In this document: positions 25,830-32,798 of the stretch, piece after piece
How positions within the stretch are numbered: the stretch's first letter is position 1
How the letters are laid out: each line of letters starts with the position of its first letter
NCBI RefSeq assembly: GCF_900169165.1
Contig: NZ_FXYY01000006.1
Span: 1-64,000 of the forward strand
Length of the DNA stretch: 64,000 nucleotides
Origin: Brevibacterium linens ATCC 9172
GTDB taxonomy: Bacteria; Actinomycetota; Actinomycetes; Actinomycetales; Brevibacteriaceae
Direction of reading: 5' to 3'
Notes under the pieces: generated by a model
Seen by the model: only the letters and a program-made list of their open reading frames with translations
Databases searched by the model: none
What the model was told of the DNA's origin: nothing
Translations under genes and position numbers: made by a program

Positions 25830-27413
25830 ATGAAACGGCAATTCCCCATTGTCAGGATGGTCACCGGTGACTCGGCAGGCAAACAGATCGCGGGGGCGGC
25901 GGCGGCCGCCTCGGCGCTCGGGTTCGGCGCACTCGCCGCATGGGATCTCACGCAGAAGAAGCACTCGATCCTGCGCAACTATCCGATCGCCGGGCACGCC
26001 CGATTCCTGCTGGAGTCGATCCGGCCGGAGATCCAGCAGTACTTCATCGAACGCAACTGGGACGGTCGCCCATTCAGCCGCGACACTCGCACCACCATCT
26101 ACGAACGGGCCAAGGGCACCCACTCCGAGCACGCGTTCGGCACCGAGCGCGATGTCGACCGTGCCGGCTACGAGTCGCTCATGCACTCGAATATGCCGAT
26201 CCCCAATCCGCCGCGTCCGCCGCGAGTGCGCATCGGCGGTGACGACTGCACTCAGCCCTACGACATCTCGCTGCTCAATGTCTCGGCAATGAGCTTCGGT
26301 TCGCTGAGCAACAACGCCATCCGTGCCCTGAACAAAGGAGCGGCACTGGGCGGATTCGCCCACGACACCGGTGAGGGATCGATCTCGCCGTATCACCGTG
26401 AGCACGGCGGCGACCTCATCTGGGAACTCGGCACCGGATACTTCGGCGCCCGCACCCCGGAAGGACAGTTCTCCCCCGAGGTCTTCGCCGAGAAGGCTCG
26501 GGACCCCCAGGTGAAGATGGTCTCGCTCAAACTCTCTCAGGGAGCGAAGCCGGGCATCGGCGGTGTGCTGCCCGGGGCCAAGGTGACCGAGGAGATCGCG
26601 GAGATCCGCGGCATCCCCGTCGGCCAGACGTGCATCAGCCCGCCCGGACACACGGTGTTCTCGACCCCGATCGAGCTGCTCGTGTTCATCCGGCAGATGC
26701 GTGAGCTCTCCGGCGGCAAGCCCGCCGGCTTCAAACTGTGCATCGGTTCGCGCACGGAGTTCCTCTCGATCGTCAAGGCCATGGTGGAGACGAACATCCT
26801 GCCGGACTTCATCATCGTCGACGGCTCCGAAGGCGGCACCGGTGCGGCACCGCTGGAGTTCGAGGACAATGTCGGTCTGCCGCTGACCCAGGGGCTGATG
26901 ATCGTGCACAACGCGCTCGTCGGCGCGGGGCTGCGGAAGAAGATCAGGGTCGGCGCCTCGGGCAAGATCGCCACCGGCACCGATATCGTCAAACGCCTCA
27001 TCCAGGGTGCGGACTTCACGAATTCGGCCCGCGCCATGATGATGGCCGTCGGCTGCATCCAGGCCCAGGTCTGCCACACGGGCAAATGTCCCGTCGGCGT
27101 CGCCACTCAGGATCCGCGGCGAGCCCGCGCCATCGACGTGCCCACCAAGGCCGAACGGGTGCGCAACTATCACGACGGAGTCGTCGCCGAGGCGGTCCGG
27201 CTCATGGCGTCGATGGGTGCGGCCGCACCGGATGAGCTCGAACCGACGATGCTGCGTCGCAATGTCTCGGCCTCCGAGTCCTGGTCCTATGCCCGCCTCT
27301 ACGACTGGCTGAAGCCCGGCGAACTCCTCGACGACACCCCCTCGGAGTGGGCCGACGACTGGTCCACGGCTCGCGCCGACACATTCTCGATCCCCCGCGG
27401 ACACAGCCGCTGA
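25830..27413 (+). CDS. FMN-binding glutamate synthase-like protein
   Basis: A 527-residue protein of the stand-alone FMN-binding glutamate synthase domain family (archaeal-type GltB domain). After a hydrophobic segment at about residues 18-35 comes the conserved NYPIAGHARFLLESIRPE block, then the FMN barrel with SAMSFGSLS (about 150), GEGSISPYH, KLSQGAKPGIGG, VDGSEGGTGAAP and GASGKIATGTDI. The Cys cluster CIQAQVCHTGKCPVG (about 407-420) binds the iron-sulfur cluster. No glutaminase or NADPH subunit gene is adjacent, so it is not a full GOGAT. AAGGAG precedes the ATG. The physiological reaction of this stand-alone form is not established. Confidence 0.88.
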   Translation: MKRQFPIVRMVTGDSAGKQIAGAAAAASALGFGALAAWDLTQKKHSILRNYPIAGHARFLLESIRPEIQQYFIERNWDGRPFSRDTRTTIYERAKGTHSEHAFGTERDVDRAGYESLMHSNMPIPNPPRPPRVRIGGDDCTQPYDISLLNVSAMSFGSLSNNAIRALNKGAALGGFAHDTGEGSISPYHREHGGDLIWELGTGYFGARTPEGQFSPEVFAEKARDPQVKMVSLKLSQGAKPGIGGVLPGAKVTEEIAEIRGIPVGQTCISPPGHTVFSTPIELLVFIRQMRELSGGKPAGFKLCIGSRTEFLSIVKAMVETNILPDFIIVDGSEGGTGAAPLEFEDNVGLPLTQGLMIVHNALVGAGLRKKIRVGASGKIATGTDIVKRLIQGADFTNSARAMMMAVGCIQAQVCHTGKCPVGVATQDPRRARAIDVPTKAERVRNYHDGVVAEAVRLMASMGAAAPDELEPTMLRRNVSASESWSYARLYDWLKPGELLDDTPSEWADDWSTARADTFSIPRGHSR

Positions 27414-27425
27414 TCCGCCGAGGCG

Positions 27426-27540
27426 GTCACTCGGCTCCGGCCTCCCCAGCTACCGGACGCGTGACGCTGAACTGACCATTCGGCTCCGGCCGCACGGCCG
27501 GTCACTCGGCTCCGCCGATTGACGTCGACCATTCGGTTCC
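27426..27540. repeat. Cluster of alternating short direct repeats
   Basis: Four related units lie in the gap: GTCACTCGGCTCCGGCC (27426), GACCATTCGGCTCCGGCC (27474), GTCACTCGGCTCCGCC (27501) and a shorter GACCATTCGGTTCC (27527-27540). They alternate between a CACTCGG and a CCATTCGG form and are preceded by a GCCGAGGCGG motif at 27416. Possible regulator sites or a relic of slippage. Confidence 0.55.
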
Positions 27541-27581
27541 AAGCGCCTTGTCGACTTCGCCGATCCTCCGAAAGGAACTCG

Positions 27582-28151
27582 ATGACCACCCTTGTCCTTC
27601 TCCACTCGGCTCTGGGACGGACGTCCGGAATGGATGCCGTCGCCGAACGCTTCGCACTGGCCGGGTATGCCGTCCACACTCCCGACGTCTACGCGGGCAG
27701 AACCTTCGACACCGCCGAAGCGGGAGTCGCCCACTCCCAGGAGGTCGGGTTCTCGAGCCTCGTGGATCGGATGAAGGAGGAGTGCGAGGATCTCGGCGAC
27801 GACCTCGTCTTCGGCGGGTTGTCGCTGGGAGCCGCGCTCGCGCAGCAGATGGGCAAAAGCGATCCGCGCGCTCGCGGCGTCCTGCTCTTCCACGGCGGCG
27901 GATTCCCGAAGCCGACGCGCTGGCAGGCCGGTGTGCCGGTGCAGGCGCATTTCGCCGTCGACGACTCGTGGCGCAGCCCGGGCACGATCGAGACCCTGAT
28001 GGAATCCGCTGCGAGGGCCGGCGCGCAGGCAGAGTACTTCCTCTACCCGGGCAACACCCATCTGTTCAGCGACCCGACGACCCCGGATTACCGCGAAGAC
28101 AGCGCCGAACTCCTCTTTGAGCGGGCCCTGGCCTTCCTCGACCGCTTCTGA
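27582..28151 (+). CDS. Dienelactone hydrolase-like alpha/beta hydrolase
   Basis: A 189-residue alpha/beta hydrolase starting MTTLVLLHSALGRTSGMD. The nucleophile elbow is GLSLGAALA (about residue 83), which has Ser where classical dienelactone hydrolases have Cys; the Asp lies in HFAVDDSWRSPG and the His in YPGNTHLFSD (about 165). It is therefore more likely an esterase-type relative. AAAGGAAC lies before the ATG. The alternating repeat cluster lies immediately upstream. Substrate unknown; it does not lie beside other aromatic degradation genes. Confidence 0.85.
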   Translation: MTTLVLLHSALGRTSGMDAVAERFALAGYAVHTPDVYAGRTFDTAEAGVAHSQEVGFSSLVDRMKEECEDLGDDLVFGGLSLGAALAQQMGKSDPRARGVLLFHGGGFPKPTRWQAGVPVQAHFAVDDSWRSPGTIETLMESAARAGAQAEYFLYPGNTHLFSDPTTPDYREDSAELLFERALAFLDRF

Positions 28152-28457
28152 GGTCCTCCACTCACCATCGGGGTCGTCCTCGCTGGCCGGCCTCCTCGCG
28201 GTGGAAGCGCCCAGCGCTCACGTCAGCGCCGAGCGCTCATGCTGCCGTCGACCGATCACCTCAGCACTCCACCTCCTTGCCGACCGCTCGAGTCAGCGCC
28301 GAGCGCTCGACGCATACCTTGATACAGCGGCGTTGAGTCGAGCGGTCGGCGAAATCAGTCCCTTGCAGATGAGAGCTGACCACCCTCATATGCATTCGTT
28401 TGATTCCATTTGCTGAATTTTCTTGCCATTTGACTTCCATGAAGGCACAGTGTTGTC
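28152..28457. repeat. Gap with duplicated and palindromic repeat sequence
   Basis: The 306-base gap has no credible gene. GTCAGCGCCGAGCGCTC occurs twice in direct orientation (28222-28238 and 28292-28308), and the second copy forms part of an imperfectly palindromic 72-bp unit at 28279-28350. The last 60 bases are AT-rich and hold the promoter of the next gene; CACAGT (28446-28451) may be its -10 box. Confidence 0.7.
28279..28350 (+). repeat. 72-bp imperfectly palindromic repeat, copy A
   Basis: GCCGACCGCTCGA (28279-28291) and its exact complement (28338-28350) bound the unit. Its reverse complement matches copy B (29455-29526) at about 61 of 72 bases without gaps. Together the copies bracket one gene in inverted orientation. 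Confidence 0.8.
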
Positions 28458-29441
28458 ATGGTGACCGTCTTCAGCACCAAGAGACTTCGCAGCCTCGGCT
28501 TCGCGCACAAGGACATCGTCAAGGCTCTGCAGTGCTGTCTGCAGAGGGTCCGACGTGGCCAATTCGTCCTCACCTGGTCTTGTGATCAGCAGGCTCACGC
28601 CGTGCTGCAGGACGTACACTCGGCATCCTCGACCTCGTACCCACAGGTCTTCGGTGACATCCGAGACGCATCCGAGAACCTCAAGTCCCTGATCCGGTCG
28701 TACGCTGATGACCGGCTGCCCGACGCAGTCTTCTCCCATGTGTCAGCGGCCTTGTTACATGGTCTCGATCCACCGTTCCCCGCAGTCGACAAGTGCGAGA
28801 TGATCCGGCCCGGAACTCGCCGGAGCAGCGACACTCTCCACATTCGTGATCGGCACCTGCCTCCAAGCGACGTCGGTTCGATCGGAGGACTCCCCGTCAC
28901 GACATTGCTCAGGACTCTCGTGGACATTGCTCGCGAATACGACCCCGAGTTCTCGGTCCCATTGCTCTCGGACGCACTTCGCCGGCGGCTGGTCACCAAA
29001 GCAGCACTGCGAACCGCCCTTCCACCGGCCCACCGAGGCTGTCGCACCGCCGCTCTTGCCATCAGCCTCGCGGATGCGAACCACGAGTCGGCCGCAGAAT
29101 CGATCACTGCCGTCAAGTTCTATCGCTTCGACATCACCGGAATGATCCCCCAGGTCGAGACCTGCGACGCGGCTGGAAATCTCCTCGGCCGCAACGACTT
29201 CCGCCATGAGAAGTACGGACTGATCGTCGAATGCCACGGTGTCGGAAAGTATTTCATGGGGCGCAACAGCCCCGATGAGGCCAGCAAGAAGAACCATGAA
29301 CGGCACATGAAGCTGCTCAACGCGGGGTTCCGCATCGTCAATCTCGTCTGGGCGGACCTGTTCCGACCCCATGAGTTCATCAAGATCAAAGCTGAGCTGG
29401 ACACGCTGGCGAAGAATGAACTCAACCAGCACGGCAAATGA
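28458..29441 (+). CDS. AbiEi-antitoxin-like/DUF559-type protein
   Basis: A 327-residue protein of a family common in actinobacteria. Its middle carries the AbiEi-like segments HVSAALLHGL (about 94-103) and LPVTTLLRTLVDIAREY (about 140-156). The C-terminal third matches the DUF559/Vsr-like endonuclease fold (GRNDFRHEKYGLIVECHG, followed by KKNHERHMKLL and LVWADLF), but the usual EFDG core reads ECHG, so nuclease activity is doubtful. No partner toxin gene is adjacent. No Shine-Dalgarno is seen; CACAGT ends six bases before the ATG (leaderless). The gene is less GC-rich than its neighbours, and is bracketed by inverted 72-bp repeats, so recent acquisition is possible. Confidence 0.65.
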   Translation: MVTVFSTKRLRSLGFAHKDIVKALQCCLQRVRRGQFVLTWSCDQQAHAVLQDVHSASSTSYPQVFGDIRDASENLKSLIRSYADDRLPDAVFSHVSAALLHGLDPPFPAVDKCEMIRPGTRRSSDTLHIRDRHLPPSDVGSIGGLPVTTLLRTLVDIAREYDPEFSVPLLSDALRRRLVTKAALRTALPPAHRGCRTAALAISLADANHESAAESITAVKFYRFDITGMIPQVETCDAAGNLLGRNDFRHEKYGLIVECHGVGKYFMGRNSPDEASKKNHERHMKLLNAGFRIVNLVWADLFRPHEFIKIKAELDTLAKNELNQHGK

Positions 29442-29454
29442 CCACGGCTTCTCC

Positions 29455-29526
29455 GCCGACCGCTCATCTCAGCGTCGCTGTATCAAGTTATACGCCGCGC
29501 GCTCGACGCGGAGTCGAGCGGTCGGC
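29455..29526 (-). repeat. 72-bp imperfectly palindromic repeat, copy B
   Basis: GCCGACCGCTC (29455-29465) and GAGCGGTCGGC (29516-29526) bound the unit, and the interior holds CGCTGTATCAA, shared with the reverse complement of copy A. It starts 14 bases after the AbiEi-like gene's stop and would also act as a terminator hairpin between convergent genes. Confidence 0.8.
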
Positions 29527-29564
29527 GAGCTGAGTTGGTTCGCTCTACGTTGCGGCGGGACCGG

Positions 29565-30368
29565 TCACCCCATGACGAGGCCGTTGTCGACGATGAGATT
29601 CTGGCCGGTCACCGCACGCGAAGCGGGAGAGGCGAAGAACACCACCGCCGAGGCGAAGTCCTCCGGAGTCGTCACCCGTCGCAGAGCGCTGGCGGCGGCG
29701 ATCTGGTCGAAGACCGCTTCGGGTGTCGCCGAGGAGGCGTCCGTGGTGCGCAGCAGTCCGCCGGAGACCATGTTCACCCGCACCCCGGCCGGGCCGAGAT
29801 CCTTCGCGAACGTCCTCGTCAGCGACAGCAGCGCCGCCTTGCCGGCCGTGTAGTCGTGGTACGGCACGACCGGATGCTGGAACAGGTTGGTGCCGATGTT
29901 GATGACGCGGCCGGAACCGAGCTCGCGGAAGCCGTGCATCGCGGCCTGGATCGTGTTGACCGCACCTTCGACCGAACCGCGGAACTGGTCGGCGAAATCC
30001 GAATAGTCGATCTCGTCGGCCGGCTGGCGCTCATCGCCGTTGAACGAGAAGTCGGCGAGGGCGTTGTTGACGACAGTGGATACCGGAGCTCCGAACTCGG
30101 CTGCCGCGGTCTCGAACATGGCGTCGACGGCGCGGGAGTCGGTGACGTCGGCCTCGATGGCCACGGCGCGCCCACCGCGAGCGCGGACCGCCTCGGCGAG
30201 CTCTTCCGCGGCCTCGGCCGAATACCGGTAGTTGATGACCAGCGCCGCACCCTCCGGCGCGAAGGCCTTCGCGATCGCGGCGCCCAGGCCGCGTCCGGAT
30301 CCGGTGACAAGCACGACCTGCTCGTCGAGAGGCAGGGCCTCGGAGGTGAATGCCTGGGGGTTGCTCAT
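29565..30368 (-). CDS. SDR family oxidoreductase (3-oxoacyl-ACP reductase-like)
   Basis: A 267-residue SDR starting MSNPQAFTSEALPLDEQVVLV. The cofactor motif TGSGRGLG is near residue 21, and the active-site segment is YTAGK with the usual Tyr and Lys. Thirteen residues before the Tyr is Thr (GTNLFQHP) where Ser is normal, and the NNAG loop reads NNAL, both found in the FabG-like subgroup with this NNALADFSF sequence. It probably reduces or oxidises 3-hydroxy/3-oxo compounds with NADP(H). AAGGAG precedes the ATG. The gene lies just upstream of the ole region but on the opposite strand, so it is not part of that operon. Confidence 0.87.
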   Translation of the reverse strand: MSNPQAFTSEALPLDEQVVLVTGSGRGLGAAIAKAFAPEGAALVINYRYSAEAAEELAEAVRARGGRAVAIEADVTDSRAVDAMFETAAAEFGAPVSTVVNNALADFSFNGDERQPADEIDYSDFADQFRGSVEGAVNTIQAAMHGFRELGSGRVINIGTNLFQHPVVPYHDYTAGKAALLSLTRTFAKDLGPAGVRVNMVSGGLLRTTDASSATPEAVFDQIAAASALRRVTTPEDFASAVVFFASPASRAVTGQNLIVDNGLVMG

Positions 30369-30609
30369 CGCGTGTCTCCTTCGGACGTCGGTGGGCGGAT
30401 CCTGACCCCACCATACCCAGGAACCGCATACGCCAGGACGGAGCTGCGCCAGCACGGAGTCATGCGCGAAGGCGATGTTCGCATCCCCTTCAGCACGGAG
30501 CCGATCGCTCCGAGCCGCGCGCATATGCGCCGCGAAACGTGCTCTGAGCGGCATGAGTCCATAGACTGACAAGAAGACCACCGTTGTCCATCCCCAGGAA
30601 GTCACCCTT

Positions 30610-31638
30610 ATGAACGAGCTCGGCGCCGGCATCTCCATCGGAGTCCTCGCGGCTCTCGTCGTCTTCGTCATCTACTTCATCGGAGCGAAGCTCGGACGAT
30701 GGCAGCCCCGGAATCCCAACGGCGGAGCCGGTGCTCAGGACGGCTACCCGCAGGCACAGTATGGTCAGAACCCCTACGGCCAGTCCGGCTACTCCCAGTC
30801 CGGTCGCCCGTGGAGCAGCGAGGATGAGACCCGTGTGCTTCCCAACAACGCACAGGGCTACGACGCCCAAGGCTACGACGACGTCGACGCCGATCAGCCG
30901 CGGGCCACGAAGAGAGAACTCGCCGCCAACATCCAGTACTCGGGCCAGATGATCGAAGCGAACCGGCGGGCCGCGACCTCCTCCAACGGTGACACCCTCG
31001 CGGTGTTCACCTACATCTTCGGCGCCGCGCTCATCGCCGTCGTCGCCTTCGTGTTCTTCAACAACCTCCTGCTCCCGGCCACCATCGGTGCCCTGACCGG
31101 AGCGATCATCTGCGTGGCGCTGTCGGCGACCTACACGCTCAAATCGCTGGACTTCTGGCCCGACAATGCGACGATCACCATCATCAACCTCCTCGTGGCC
31201 CTGGCGGCCTCGATCTTCATGTACATCGGTGCCGTGCAGACCCAGCGCGATGGCACGAGCCTGAACTCCATCACCGACTCCTTCGCCCCGCTTCCCTTCA
31301 GCGAAGGGTTCTCCGGGTTCGCCATGGCCATCGGAGATCGGGTCGTGACGTTCTTCAAGGACTTCGGCTTCCTCGGCTTCGTGTTCCTGCTGTTCATGGG
31401 CATCGGCTGCATCATCGTGTTCACCCTGGCCGCGAAGTCGCTCGTCGACGTCATGGACTGGCGGATCTTCGCCCAGTTCGGCCACAACGTCACCGACCGC
31501 CCGATGTCGTATTCGCGTGCCGTGCGCTTTCAGACCTCGAAGGTCTCGCACACCGTGACCTCGCTCGTTCTCGCCGTCATCGCCGTGCTCGCGGCCACAG
31601 GATTGCTCTATGACGGCTTCACCTGGTTCACACGCTGA
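30610..31638 (+). CDS. Integral membrane protein of unknown function
   Basis: A 342-residue protein that I do not recognise. It has one N-terminal membrane helix (about 5-25), a Gly/Gln/Tyr-rich disordered linker (about 35-100, with repeated YGQ/YSQ elements such as QYGQNPYGQSGYSQSGRP), then about five helices between residues 130 and 340. No catalytic motif is seen. The gene is 123 bases before oleA on the same strand, and a TAAGAT -10-like box lies in that gap, so oleA probably has its own promoter. The linker resembles those of actinobacterial envelope proteins with DUF-type membrane domains. Function unknown. Confidence 0.7.
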   Translation: MNELGAGISIGVLAALVVFVIYFIGAKLGRWQPRNPNGGAGAQDGYPQAQYGQNPYGQSGYSQSGRPWSSEDETRVLPNNAQGYDAQGYDDVDADQPRATKRELAANIQYSGQMIEANRRAATSSNGDTLAVFTYIFGAALIAVVAFVFFNNLLLPATIGALTGAIICVALSATYTLKSLDFWPDNATITIINLLVALAASIFMYIGAVQTQRDGTSLNSITDSFAPLPFSEGFSGFAMAIGDRVVTFFKDFGFLGFVFLLFMGIGCIIVFTLAAKSLVDVMDWRIFAQFGHNVTDRPMSYSRAVRFQTSKVSHTVTSLVLAVIAVLAATGLLYDGFTWFTR

Positions 31639-31761
31639 GGAACATCTCAGAAACCGGGCGGTAAGATAGGTCCGGAATTCCCCGTCGTGACGCGTCACGC
31701 GCGCGCCTCTGCGGCCGATATCGACACCGACGAACGACCCGAAAAGGGATGAGTTACTCAA

Positions 31762-32790
31762 TTGGCGAATGGCAACGCAACATTCCGGCACTCGAACGTG
31801 GCCCTGCTCGGCCTGACCGAGACCCTGGCCCCGAACGAAGTGACCTCCCAGGAATTCGACGACCGCCTCGCCGATACGCTGTCATCGCTCAAACTGCCGC
31901 AGGGTCTGCTCCGACGAGTCGCCGGCGTGTACGCCCGCCGCAACTGGGATGAGCCCCATCAGTTCGCCGCGGGTGCGATCACGGCCGGAAAGAAGGCCCT
32001 CGCCGAGGCGGGGGTCCCTCCCGATTCCATCGGACTGATGGTCAACACCTCCGTGACCCGTGAGCACCTGGAACCGTCCGTGGCCGTCGGCGTCCACGCC
32101 GGCATCGGGCTCGGCCCGCAGGCGATGAACTTCGACATCGCCAACGCCTGCCTGGGATTCGTCAATGGGATGACCCTGGCCGCGAACATGATCGACGCCG
32201 GGCAGATCGAATACGCCCTCATCGTCGCCGGCGAAGACGCCTCCCGCGTCCAAGACGCGACGCTGCGCCGCCTCAACCGTCCGGAGATCACCCGCGAGGA
32301 GTACCTCAACGAATTCGCGTCCCTGACCCTGGGTTCCGGCGCTGCCGCGGCCGTCCTCGGGCCGGCCGACAAGCATCCGGAGGGCCACCGCATCCTCGGC
32401 GGGATCACCCGTGCGGCCACCCAGCATCACGAACTGTGCGTCGGCGACCACAACGGCATGTTCACCGACACGAAGGGGCTGCTCTCCGGCGGCATGGAAC
32501 TCGTCGTCGCCGCGTGGGAGGAAGCCCACGAGACCGGGTGGGACTGGCGGGAGATGGACCGCTACGTCATGCATCAGGTCTCCGATGTGCACACGAATTC
32601 GATCACAAGGGCCGCGAACCTCGACCCCGACCGGATCCCGGTGACCTACCCGGAGCTGGGCAACGTCGGCCCCGCCTCACTGCCCATCACCCTGTCCCGT
32701 GAGGCCGAGAACCTCAGACCCGGCGACCGCATCCTGTGCATGGGCGTCGGATCCGGCCTCAACACCGCCATGACCGAGATCGAGTGGTAG
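31762..32790 (+). CDS. oleA: OleA, acyl-CoA head-to-head condensing enzyme
   Basis: First step of long-chain olefin synthesis: non-decarboxylative Claisen condensation of two fatty acyl-CoAs to a beta-keto acid. It is a thiolase-fold protein, 342 residues, beginning MANGNATFRHSN like actinobacterial OleA. The nucleophile is Cys130 in NACLGF, with His271 (YVMHQVS) and Asn301 (ELGNVGPASLP). Glu104 lies 26 residues before the Cys, the same spacing as Glu117-Cys143 of Xanthomonas OleA, and His-Asn spacing is 30 in both. It starts at TTG with GGGATGAG upstream. A TAAGAT box near 31662 may be its promoter. It heads the oleA-oleBC-oleD operon. Confidence 0.93.
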   Translation: MANGNATFRHSNVALLGLTETLAPNEVTSQEFDDRLADTLSSLKLPQGLLRRVAGVYARRNWDEPHQFAAGAITAGKKALAEAGVPPDSIGLMVNTSVTREHLEPSVAVGVHAGIGLGPQAMNFDIANACLGFVNGMTLAANMIDAGQIEYALIVAGEDASRVQDATLRRLNRPEITREEYLNEFASLTLGSGAAAAVLGPADKHPEGHRILGGITRAATQHHELCVGDHNGMFTDTKGLLSGGMELVVAAWEEAHETGWDWREMDRYVMHQVSDVHTNSITRAANLDPDRIPVTYPELGNVGPASLPITLSREAENLRPGDRILCMGVGSGLNTAMTEIEW

Positions 32791-32798
32791 AGACCTTC

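Noticed and set aside
25758-27404. A 548-codon minus-strand frame across the FMN glutamate synthase gene.
   Set aside because: Antisense shadow of a protein with strong family motifs; no recognisable domain, and its start has no ribosome site.
27426-29526. Repeat arrays as a CRISPR locus.
   Set aside because: The units are degenerate, only two to four in number, with unequal spacers, and no cas gene is present. No CRISPR array was found in the window.
31749-31952. ATG 31749 as the oleA start.
   Set aside because: It is in a different frame and gives a short Arg/Pro-rich product. TTG 31762 gives the conserved OleA N-terminus MANGNATFRH.
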